A DNA stretch of 64,000 nt, taken from an uncultured Collinsella sp. (GTDB taxonomy: Bacteria; Actinomycetota; Coriobacteriia; Coriobacteriales; Coriobacteriaceae). The notes beneath the pieces were generated by a model. That model saw only the letters and a list, made by a program, of their open reading frames with translations, was not told the DNA's origin and ran no database searches. Position 1 is the first letter of the stretch; every line of letters begins with the position of its first letter. Of this stretch, positions 53,472-61,017 are shown piece after piece. The translations under genes were made by a program, and so were the position numbers. The stretch covers positions 21,556 through 85,555 of the forward strand of contig CABUJH010000003.1 in NCBI GenBank assembly GCA_902491895.1, read 5' to 3'.

Positions 53472-53534
53472 TTGCGGTGAAATAGGGACTGTTTGGCGGT
53501 TTTAAACGCTTAAACAGTCCCTATTTCACCGCAA
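53472..53534. repeat. Perfect 23-bp-arm palindrome, family copy C
   Basis: The left arm begins TTGCGGTGAAATAGGGACTG at 53472 and its perfect inverted copy ends at 53534, with a 17-base loop. The variable pair is G on the left and C on the right (TAGGGA/TCCCTA), the reverse of copy A. It lies between convergent genes. Confidence 0.92.
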
Positions 53535-53552
53535 TTTATGAAGGGGATGGGG

Positions 53553-54676
53553 CTACTTAAGTGCGCCGGTCACCGTGCCGCCGCCGAGGACGATGTCGCC
53601 GTGGTAGACTACAACGGCCTGGCCGGGGGCGATGGCTCGCTGCGGCTCGTCAAAAGTCAGCAGCATTTGCCCGTCTTCGCCGCGCGTAAGGGTCGCTGCT
53701 TGGTCTTTCTGACGGTAACGGTACTTGGCGCCCACGCGAATGCCGCCGGCATCGAGTTCTGCCTCCATGCGGTCGGCAGGGGCGCTCCAGATCCAGTCGT
53801 CGGCCGTGAGTGCTGTGGCCGTTAGGTCCTCGGCCTCGCCCAGATGCACGGTGTTGTTGGCGGCATCGACGCCCGTCACATACACGGGATGCGCCATCGC
53901 GACGCCCAAGCCCTTGCGCTGGCCGATGGTATAGCGCAACGCGCCGTTATGGCGTCCGACCACGCTGCCGTCGCGCCACACAATGTCGCCCGGTGCAGCG
54001 GGATGTCCGCAGCGGCGCTCGATATAGCCCGCGTAGTCACCGTCTGGAATAAAGCAGATGTCCTCGCTTTCGGCCTTCTGGGCGTTGGTAAAGCCTTGCT
54101 CGGCGGCTATGCGGCGCACGTCGCGCTCTTTGTCTAGGCCTGCCAGCGGAAAGATCGTGTGCGCCAGGCGCTCCTGCGTAAGCGAATATAAAAAGTAGCT
54201 CTGGTCCTTTTTGGGATCTTCGCCGCGATGCAGCTGCCAGGTGCCGTCTACTGTCTGGCTTGTTTTGGCGTAATGACCCGTTGCGATGTAGTCGCAGCCC
54301 ATGTCCAGCGCCGCACCGAGCAACGCGCCAAACTTTATGTGGCGGTTGCAGATGATGCACGGGTTGGGCGTCAGCCCCTCCTGGTAGGCGTTCACAAAGC
54401 GCTCGATAACGCTGTGGTCGAAGGTCTGCTGCAAGTCGAGCACATGGTGGGGTATCCCCAGGCGCTCCTGTCGAGTCTGGCATCGTTTATGTCGACGGCC
54501 TTCGCATCGGCGATGTCGCGGTCGACCTTACTCATGCCCGTGGCGGGATCGGGCGCGGGGCAGGTGAGGCGCATGGTGGCGCCGACGCATTCGTAGCCCT
54601 GGCTTTTGAGCAGGTACGCGGTCACGCTGGAATCGACGCCGCCGCTCATGGCGACGAGCACGCGCTTGTTGTGCAT
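53553..54676 (-). pseudogene. mnmA: tRNA-specific 2-thiouridylase MnmA, frameshifted
   Basis: The N-terminal part in one frame (from 54676) has the PP-loop AMSGGVDSSVTAYLL and continues to DIADAKAV. The rest is in another frame and begins RLGIPHHVLDLQQ, then TPNPCIICNRHIKFG (catalytic Cys), ATGHYAK and ESEDICFIP (second Cys). Between them, at about 54469-54494, lie roughly 26 bases where one codon is expected, giving a frame error. The word TCGACA occurs at both edges of this extra piece. MnmA makes 2-thiouridine at the wobble base of Lys, Glu and Gln tRNAs, so loss would be notable; an assembly error is possible. AAGGAG precedes the start. It follows cysK on the same strand. Confidence 0.85.
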
Positions 54677-54705
54677 GGGGAGGTTCTCCTTGGTGGCATG
54701 TGGCC

Positions 54706-54744
54706 AAAAAAGAAAAGCGGCGCGGGAGGCTGGTTCCGCGCCGC
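54706..54744 (-). terminator. Intrinsic terminator of cysK
   Basis: GCGGCGCGG (54717-54725) and CCGCGCCGC (54736-54744) pair; read on the minus strand the hairpin is followed by TTTTCTTTTTT. It separates cysK from mnmA. Confidence 0.9.
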
Positions 54745-54856
54745 AGACATTGTAGCAAGTTCGGGCGTCTCGTGGGACACCCTGATTGGATGGGCTCAGA
54801 CTGCCGGGAGAGAGGAGACCGGCTCGTCCGTGGGCTCAACCTATGGGCGACAGGCC

Positions 54857-55795
54857 CTAGTCCTGGAAGAGCGCCGTGGACAGGTAGCGCTCGCCGGTGT
54901 CGGCAAGCAGGGCCACGATGGTCTTGCCCTCGTTCTCGGGGCGCTTGGCCAGCTGCAGCGCGGCCCACACGGCGGCGCCGGACGAAATGCCCACGAGCAC
55001 GCCCTCCTTGTGGCCCACGGCGCGGCCGGTCGCAAAGGCGTCGTCGTTCTCGACGGGGATGATCTCGTCATAGACCTGGGTGTCGAGGACGTCGGGCACA
55101 AAACCGGCGCCGATACCCTGGATCTTGTGCGGGCCGGCTTGGCCCTTGGAGAGCACCGGGGAAGTGGCGGGCTCGACGGCGACGACCTTGATTTCGGGGT
55201 TCTGCTCCTTAAGGAACTCACCCACGCCGGTCACGGTGCCGCCGGTTCCAACGCCGGCGACGAAGATGTCGACCTCGCCGTCGGTGTCATCCCAGATCTC
55301 GGGGCCGGTCGTGGCCTTGTGGATGGCGGGGTTGGCGGGGTTCACAAACTGGCCGGCGATGATGCTGTTTGGCGTCTCCTTCTGCAGTTCCTCGGCCTTG
55401 GCGATGGCGCCCTTCATGCCCTTGGAACCGTCGGTGAGCACGAGCTGTGCGCCATATGCCTGCATAAGCTTGCGGCGTTCGACGGACATAGTCTCGGGCA
55501 TGGTGATGATCACCTTGTAGCCGCGAGCCGCCGCCACCGAGGCGATGCCGACGCCGGTGTTGCCACTCGTGGGCTCGATGATGGTGTAGTCGCCGCCGCG
55601 CACGAGCTTGCCGGCCTTCTCGGCCTCGTCGATCATGTTCTTGGCGACGCGGTCTTTGACGGAGCCGGCGGGGTTGAAGTATTCCAGCTTGACGAGCACG
55701 CGGGCCTTGAGGTCCTCATCGGCCTCAAAGTGAGTGAGCTCCAGAAGCGGAGTGTGGCCGATAAGCTGATCGATGGACGTGTAAACATTGCTCAT
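54857..55795 (-). CDS. cysK: Cysteine synthase A (O-acetylserine sulfhydrylase)
   Basis: 312 residues, a fold-type II PLP enzyme of usual CysK length. Lys47 in NPAGSVKDR binds PLP, PTSGNTGVG is the substrate loop and GVGTGGTVTG binds the PLP phosphate. It makes cysteine from O-acetylserine and sulfide in the cytoplasm. GGAGG precedes the ATG. It is divergent from an Rrf2-family regulator gene; in several bacteria CysK itself binds and tunes the Rrf2 regulator CymR, so the layout suggests the same loop. Confidence 0.95.
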   Translation of the reverse strand: MSNVYTSIDQLIGHTPLLELTHFEADEDLKARVLVKLEYFNPAGSVKDRVAKNMIDEAEKAGKLVRGGDYTIIEPTSGNTGVGIASVAAARGYKVIITMPETMSVERRKLMQAYGAQLVLTDGSKGMKGAIAKAEELQKETPNSIIAGQFVNPANPAIHKATTGPEIWDDTDGEVDIFVAGVGTGGTVTGVGEFLKEQNPEIKVVAVEPATSPVLSKGQAGPHKIQGIGAGFVPDVLDTQVYDEIIPVENDDAFATGRAVGHKEGVLVGISSGAAVWAALQLAKRPENEGKTIVALLADTGERYLSTALFQD

Positions 55796-56048
55796 GGTGA
55801 ACCTCCAAAGTGTTCAAATGACTGGATACCGTGTGGTTTTACGGTGTGTGTAGCAGCGAAACCCACAAACATTATGGGTTGTTCGTTTTGCTGTTGGCAA
55901 GCATAGTAGACAGTAAAGCCTAGTAACGCAATAGGAAATAGAAGATTATTACGAGTCGATTAACCATCTTGACCGGAACGGGTATTTTCAAAACCAATAT
56001 TTCGGCTAGAATTTCTACGGACTAAATGACCGAAAGGCAGCACTATAC
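55796..56048. promoter_or_regulatory. Divergent control region of cysK and the Rrf2 regulator gene
   Basis: AT-rich, unlike the flanking genes. It contains ACCCACAAACATTATGGGT, an inverted pair (ACCCA/TGGGT), and several A/T tracts. No ORF. This is where an Rrf2 site would be expected, but I cannot define the operator exactly. Confidence 0.5.
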
Positions 56049-56477
56049 ATGTTGGTTTCTACTAAGGGCAGATATGCCCTGCGCGTTATGGTCGATCTGG
56101 CCGAGCACCAGGCAGCCGGTCGCATCCCGCTCAAAGAGATCGCGGCGCGACAGGGGATTTCCGAGAAATATCTCGAGAACATTTTGGCTACGCTCGTGCG
56201 CGCCAACATGCTCTCGGGCATGCGCGGCAAGGGCGGCGGCTATGTGCTCACGCGCCCGCCCGAGCAATACACGGTGGGCGAGATCTTGCGCCTGACCGAG
56301 GGCAGTCTGGCGCCGGTCGCCTGCCTGGATGGCGACTGCAAGGGCTGCTCGCGTTCGGATGAGTGCCCCACGCTCGACGTGTGGAAGAACCTGGACAAGC
56401 TCATCAACGACTACCTCGACGGTGTGACGCTCGATCAACTTGTCGCTCCCAACCATGGCTACGACTACGTCATCTAA
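56049..56477 (+). CDS. Rrf2-family transcriptional regulator (CymR/IscR-like)
   Basis: 142 residues. The winged-helix domain opens MLVSTKGRYALRVMVDLAEH, with recognition helix ISEKYLENILATLV and wing GKGGGYVL, all typical of Rrf2. Four cysteines (92, 97, 100, 106) sit in the loop where IscR and NsrR bind Fe-S clusters, so it may sense iron-sulfur or redox state rather than act like cluster-free CymR. The position divergent from cysK suggests control of cysteine synthesis. AAAGG lies 11 bases before the ATG. A bidirectional terminator follows. Confidence 0.9.
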   Translation: MLVSTKGRYALRVMVDLAEHQAAGRIPLKEIAARQGISEKYLENILATLVRANMLSGMRGKGGGYVLTRPPEQYTVGEILRLTEGSLAPVACLDGDCKGCSRSDECPTLDVWKNLDKLINDYLDGVTLDQLVAPNHGYDYVI

Positions 56478-56546
56478 CCCACACCTGCATTTGGGGACGG
56501 GGCGGAAATGGTAGATTTTCTCGCCCTTTGAGACTTGGCAAATAAG

Positions 56547-56582
56547 AAGGCCGCCCATTTTTGCGATGGGCGGCCTTCGTTT
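56547..56582. terminator. Bidirectional intrinsic terminator
   Basis: AAGGCCGCCCAT (56547-56558) pairs with ATGGGCGGCCTT (56566-56577), followed by CGTTTT on the plus strand and T-rich sequence on the minus strand. It serves the Rrf2 gene and the convergent holin-like gene. Confidence 0.88.
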
Positions 56583-56618
56583 TGGGCTGTTGAGACGGAC
56601 ACGGCCGGAATGGCCGTT

Positions 56619-56984
56619 TTAGTCCTCGGCGATGCTGTCGAGGATGCTGCGCGTGATGGACACCAGGATGCTGCCCATAAAGGCCGATCCAAAGCTGGCA
56701 ATGGAAATACCCGCTCCCAGCAGATTGACCGACAGATAGCTGGCCAGCTCGAGCATAAAGCTGTTGACTACGAGCTGAAAAATACCAAGCGTGATAATAG
56801 TGAGCGGCAGCGAGATAACCGTCAGGAACGGCTTGACGAGCGAGTCGACGATGTTGAGGAACAGTCCCACGAAGGCAAAGCAGGCCCAGGCGTCGGCCAT
56901 GCCGAAGGGCTGGATGCCGGGGACGAGGAACGTTGCGATCGCGATGGCGATTGAGGTCAAAAGCCAGTTGAGCAAAAAGCGCAT
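56619..56984 (-). CDS. Four-span membrane protein, YvlD / phage-holin superfamily IV type
   Basis: 121 residues with four membrane spans. MRFLLNWLLTSIAIAIATF at the start and FVGLFLNIVDSLVKPFLTVI, then LPLTIITLGIFQLVVNSFML, are signatures of the YvlD family (listed as a four-span holin superfamily). There is no lysis module nearby, so a holin role is unlikely; the family is linked in Firmicutes to envelope stress. The start at 56984 follows AAGGA; a methionine at 57017 has no site. Confidence 0.85.
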   Translation of the reverse strand: MRFLLNWLLTSIAIAIATFLVPGIQPFGMADAWACFAFVGLFLNIVDSLVKPFLTVISLPLTIITLGIFQLVVNSFMLELASYLSVNLLGAGISIASFGSAFMGSILVSITRSILDSIAED

Positions 56985-57307
56985 GGTGGAGATCCTTTCT
57001 TGCGCAAGACGTGGCAAAGAGGCGTGAGAGGCGCATGCCTTTGCAACTCGGATAGTTGCGCGGGCACGGTCCTGTTTGGGCGCCCATTGTCTCAGATATT
57101 CGTGGAGCTTGCGTGCGCATTCGGTTTCAAACCGGCGTTCGTCCTAAAAAACGCGCCGCTGGCAGAGAGTCTTGTCGCTTTAGTTTGGTGGTGTGCTAAA
57201 CTGCTACGGGCAAAAGCCACAGGCGTTGCCCTATTGCATAGAACGGGCGAACGATGCCCGATGTCAGTATCAACTTCGATGCCTTTTGGCGGGTTTGGCG
57301 GTGATCG
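56985..57307. other. Divergent intergenic region
   Basis: Separates the YvlD-like and TrpR-like genes. TTTAG and CTAAA form a short dyad at 57180-57201 that overlaps a TAAACT -10 candidate before the TrpR-like gene. I see no ORF, repeat copy or terminator here. Confidence 0.35.
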
Positions 57308-57607
57308 ATGAATATCGAGAACATGTTTGACAAGCCTGATGTCAAGCAGCTGGTCCACGCATTTAGCCTTTTGGACGACGAGAAAGATATCCAAGCGTTT
57401 TTGACCGATATCTGCACGCCGCGTGAGATTTGCGATCTATCGCAGCGTCTGCAGGTCGCGCGTTACCTGGACGAGGGCGAGCCCTATGTCGAGGTTCAGG
57501 CGCGTACCGGCGCTTCGTCCACCACGGTGAGCCGTGTGTCCAAGGCGCTCAACGGCGAGTACGGTGGCTACCGCAAGATCCTCATTAAGCTGGAGGATGG
57601 CGAGTAG
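57308..57607 (+). CDS. TrpR-like YerC/YecD-family DNA-binding protein
   Basis: 99 residues, all-helical. TPREICDLSQRLQVARYL and ASSTTVSRVSKALN form the TrpR-type helix-turn-helix seen in the YerC/YecD family. These proteins are small DNA-binding regulators without a defined effector. The ribosome-binding site is weak (GGTGAT), so the start is taken from family length. A terminator follows directly, so it is monocistronic. Confidence 0.88.
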   Translation: MNIENMFDKPDVKQLVHAFSLLDDEKDIQAFLTDICTPREICDLSQRLQVARYLDEGEPYVEVQARTGASSTTVSRVSKALNGEYGGYRKILIKLEDGE

Positions 57608-57629
57608 GCCGCGGCAAAACCAATTGTTC

Positions 57630-57657
57630 AAAACCGCTCCTCCGGGGGCGGTTTTTT
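57630..57657 (+). terminator. Intrinsic terminator
   Basis: AACCGC(TCC) pairs with (GGG)GCGGTT, followed by TTTTTT. It ends the TrpR-like gene and abuts the 31-bp repeat. Confidence 0.85.
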
Positions 57658-57741
57658 GATCCCTTGGGGACGGAGGAAAACGGATCACCGGGTTAGACTG
57701 ACCCCCTCGATGATCCGTTTTCCTCCGTCCCCAAGGGATCA
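57657..57741. repeat. Perfect 31-bp inverted repeat
   Basis: The left arm (57657-57687) begins TGATCCCTTGGGGACGGAGG; the right arm (57711-57741) is its exact reverse complement, with a 23-base loop. A single arm with one change is at 46252-46282 and a decayed one at about 45858. Confidence 0.93.
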
Positions 57742-57825
57742 AATCTGTTGGCGTGGGGCAAATCTGTCCGCTTGGGCGGGTAGGATGGATGCATTGATTA
57801 TTGCGAACAGTTTGAGCGGAGGACC

Positions 57826-60800
57826 ATGCCTGTTCGAATCTATACCACCAATGCCGGCACGGATTTGAGCGATGCCGAGTCGGCGTTGCTTGCCGACCTT
57901 ATTGCCCGCCACGGGCGTGCCGTGTTGCTGGCACCTACGTTTGCCGAGCTCGACCTGTGCCGTCATGATGCGGCGGAAGCCGGCGTTTCGCTGGGTATCG
58001 ACTACAAGACGCCTACATCGTGGCTTCGCTCGCTTTGGGAGCTTTTGGGCGACGGGCGCGGTTTCGTCGACAACCTGCAGCGCCAGATGCTGTTCTCGGA
58101 CATGGTCACGCGTCTCGACGATGCCGACCTGCAGCCGCTTTCGCGCAGCCAGGGCACGGTGCGTATGCTTGCGCGCATGGCCCGCGATGTGCTGCCGGGT
58201 GTGGCGGGGACGACGGCCGAGCGATGCCGTGGCAACAATTGCCAGCCTGAGCCAAAAAGCGATGCCGAGGCTCGTGTGTTCGAGCTTTTGCGTGCCTACG
58301 CGGGCGGTTTGGACCGTCGAGATATGGTCGAGCCCTGCGAGGCAGCTGACATTATAGCCGGTGCCCTGGCCGATAACCTGCCGGCGTGCGCCCGCGCCGT
58401 ATGCGTGCGCGGTGTCACGTCGTTTACGCACGGCCTGCTCGAGCTGCTGTCTGCCGTGGCGAACAATGGGGGAGAGGTCGTCGTGCTGCTTGCCCGCGAG
58501 CAGGCGGCGATGCGCGAGGAGCTTGCCACGGCATTTGATGCCCGCGGTGTGCTGTTTGAGATCGCGCCGCTGGGGGAGGATGCCGTCGCGTCTGATGTCG
58601 CTTGCGGGACCGCCGCTCAGCCTGCCTTTATTGAGGTCGCCGGCCCCCATGCCCGTGCTCATGTCTATGCGGACGCCATCGATAAGTTGGTGAAAACGCA
58701 CAAGGAGTCCAAGGCCGATAAAGCTACTGCAACGCCCGCCGACCCCGTGCGCGTGCTCGTTGTTTCTGCCCGGGCACCCCAGCTGTTCGGTGAGCTCGCC
58801 TCTCGTCTGGCGGCCCGTCATATTGCTGCCGAGACAGTTGAGTTCACGGTGTTTTCCCAATCCATTGCGGGCAGGCAGTTTGCGGCACTCGCCGGCCTGA
58901 TCGAGCGTATGAAGGCCGCCGATGAGGGTGCGGCGTCAAAGACCGAGTGGTGGCCCGCGCCGGAGCTTACCGACTGGATCTGCAGTCCGCTTTCGGGCGC
59001 TGATACCGTCAATGCCCGTACCTTCGATAAGAATATGCGTCTCTCGCGCAGCAAGACTACCGCGGGCGTTAAGAGCCTGCTGCAGAGCGTTCAGGGCCAG
59101 GTGAGGGGTGCGCGCAAGGCGGCGAGCGACGAAAACTGGTTTAAGAACGTACCGTGTGTGGTCTCGGACGTGTTCCAGGCGCTGTGGCGTGACAAGCCCG
59201 TGACGGCGCTCAAGGCCATGCTTGCCGTTGCCGAGGCGTTGCCCGATCGCTTGCTGGGCAGCTTGGATGGCCAAGCCCGTCGCCAGGCGGAGGTGGCCCT
59301 GCTGCGCCACGCCATCGACATCCTTATGAATGGCGCCCGTGCGCTCGACGTGTCGCAGGCCGCGACCGTGCCCGTGCTCGACGGCATTCGCACCAAGGTG
59401 GACAAGCGTAGCGCCGCCTACGATTACGAGACCCATGAGGTTGACCGTGCGCCACGTGCTCAGGTGCGCTTTGCGTCGCTTGCCGATGCGGCAGCCCTGC
59501 GCCCCGACAGCTACGATGCCGTGCTGTTTGCCGATGTCGATCTGGACAGCTACCCACTCTCGCACGAGGAGGGGCCGCTGGCCACGCTGGCGGCGAGCCT
59601 TGGTCGCGAGGGCGTGACGCTTGAGCCCGCGGCCCTGCTGCGCGTGCGCTTTGGCCACGCGATGCAGGCGGCACGCGGCCCGGTTGCGCTTGCCCGCGTG
59701 ACGCACGATCGCCAGGCGCGCGAGTGCTATCCAGCTGCCGTGTGGACCGAGTTGCGGGCGCATGCCGAGGCCGCTGACACTGCTAAGGCCGCAGACGACG
59801 CTAAGGCCACTGACACCGACAAGGCCGCTGACGACGCTAAGGCCACTGGCAACGCTAAGGTCGCTGGCGCCGACAAGGCGACGTGCGTGGGTGAGGGCGA
59901 TATCGTAAGGGACTTCGATCCCGCGGCAGGCGAAGGTCTCAAGCGCGAGCGCGTGACCTGTGAAGCCCCTCAGCATCTGAGTGCCGAGGCCGTGCCGTAT
60001 TTGGTCCTGCGCCGTCGCGATGGCGAGGGCGAGGACGCGCCGCTCGTGCCGCGCCTGACGTCCGCCTCGCAGATCGAGGCCTATTCTACCTGCCCGCTGT
60101 GCTGGTTCGTATCGTATCGCGTCAAGCCCCAGTCCATCGATGCGGGCTTTGGCAACATGGAGAAGGGTAACTTTGTCCATGACGTGCTGGAGCACTTGCA
60201 TGCACGTCTTCCGCAGGAGGGCATGGAGCGCGTGACGCCCATGAATCTGCCGCGCGCGAAGGAGCTGCTGCACGAGGTCTTTGCCGAGACCCTGGCCGAG
60301 CACGCCGGCAAGCGCGGTACCGAGGGCCCGCTGGTGCCGCTCTCTCCAGTGGAGGAGCGCCAGGCGGCCGAGATCTTGCCGCAACTGGAGGGCGTGCTCG
60401 CCTACGAGTCCGAGGCGCTCGCGCCCTTCGCGCCGCGCTACCTGGAGTTTGCGTTCAACGAGCTCCAGGTCGAGTATGCCGGCTGGCCGCTCGGCGGGCG
60501 CATCGACCGCGTGGATGTGGACGCCGAGAACCGCGCTGTGGTGATTGACTACAAGCATCGTTCGGGTGTCGAGGAGTTTAAGCTCGCCGACCCCACGGTG
60601 CGCGACGAGGAGTCGGGCGAGGCCCCCATCGATGATCCGCGCTGGCTGCCGCCCCATACCCAGACACTCATCTACGCGCAGGCCATGCGTCGGGCACTGG
60701 GCCTAGATACCCGCGCAGCGCTCTATTTTTCGACCAAGGGCGGCAAGCCCGCACTGCGAGGTGCGTCGAGCGCCGAGTTGCTCGAGGAAGAGCGCGGCGA

Positions 60801-61014
60801 CGGTCGCATCCCGGGCCTTAAGAAGGGCTTTCCCGGCGAGGGCGGCAACATGGACTTCGATGCGCTGCTCGACCGCGTGGAGGCCGGCATCGCCGAGCGC
60901 TTGCGCGAACTCGAGGCGGGCAACGTCGCCGCTGTCGACCCGACGTCGGCACAGGCCGCGCATGCGCGCTGCTCGTATAACCACGAAGGAACGTTTGTAA
61001 GGAGGGACGTGTAG
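57826..61014 (+). CDS. addB: AddB/RexB-like helicase-nuclease subunit
   Basis: 1062 residues. The N-terminal region resembles the inactive helicase fold of AddB, without a clear Walker A. The C-terminal PD-(D/E)xK nuclease is recognisable: SQIEAYSTCPLCWFVSYRV, a conserved FNELQV strand, GGRIDRVDV (Asp) and VIDYKH (Asp, Lys). In AddB an Fe-S cluster joins one upstream and three C-terminal cysteines; here only ARCSYNH is seen at the end, so the cluster is probably absent. An Ala/Asp/Lys/Thr repeat of about 38 residues (59763-59880) interrupts the middle. GGAGG precedes the start. It lies three bases before addA, with which it should form the double-strand-break processing complex. Confidence 0.85.
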   Translation: MPVRIYTTNAGTDLSDAESALLADLIARHGRAVLLAPTFAELDLCRHDAAEAGVSLGIDYKTPTSWLRSLWELLGDGRGFVDNLQRQMLFSDMVTRLDDADLQPLSRSQGTVRMLARMARDVLPGVAGTTAERCRGNNCQPEPKSDAEARVFELLRAYAGGLDRRDMVEPCEAADIIAGALADNLPACARAVCVRGVTSFTHGLLELLSAVANNGGEVVVLLAREQAAMREELATAFDARGVLFEIAPLGEDAVASDVACGTAAQPAFIEVAGPHARAHVYADAIDKLVKTHKESKADKATATPADPVRVLVVSARAPQLFGELASRLAARHIAAETVEFTVFSQSIAGRQFAALAGLIERMKAADEGAASKTEWWPAPELTDWICSPLSGADTVNARTFDKNMRLSRSKTTAGVKSLLQSVQGQVRGARKAASDENWFKNVPCVVSDVFQALWRDKPVTALKAMLAVAEALPDRLLGSLDGQARRQAEVALLRHAIDILMNGARALDVSQAATVPVLDGIRTKVDKRSAAYDYETHEVDRAPRAQVRFASLADAAALRPDSYDAVLFADVDLDSYPLSHEEGPLATLAASLGREGVTLEPAALLRVRFGHAMQAARGPVALARVTHDRQARECYPAAVWTELRAHAEAADTAKAADDAKATDTDKAADDAKATGNAKVAGADKATCVGEGDIVRDFDPAAGEGLKRERVTCEAPQHLSAEAVPYLVLRRRDGEGEDAPLVPRLTSASQIEAYSTCPLCWFVSYRVKPQSIDAGFGNMEKGNFVHDVLEHLHARLPQEGMERVTPMNLPRAKELLHEVFAETLAEHAGKRGTEGPLVPLSPVEERQAAEILPQLEGVLAYESEALAPFAPRYLEFAFNELQVEYAGWPLGGRIDRVDVDAENRAVVIDYKHRSGVEEFKLADPTVRDEESGEAPIDDPRWLPPHTQTLIYAQAMRRALGLDTRAALYFSTKGGKPALRGASSAELLEEERGDGRIPGLKKGFPGEGGNMDFDALLDRVEAGIAERLRELEAGNVAAVDPTSAQAAHARCSYNHEGTFVRRDV

Positions 61015-61017
61015 ACC

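Noticed and set aside
56619..56984. The holin-like gene as a prophage remnant
   Set aside because: The family is chromosomal (YvlD type), and no lysin, integrase or phage gene is nearby.
58936..60657. A 573-residue minus-strand frame opposite addB
   Set aside because: It is antisense to the nuclease-helicase gene and has no recognisable domain.
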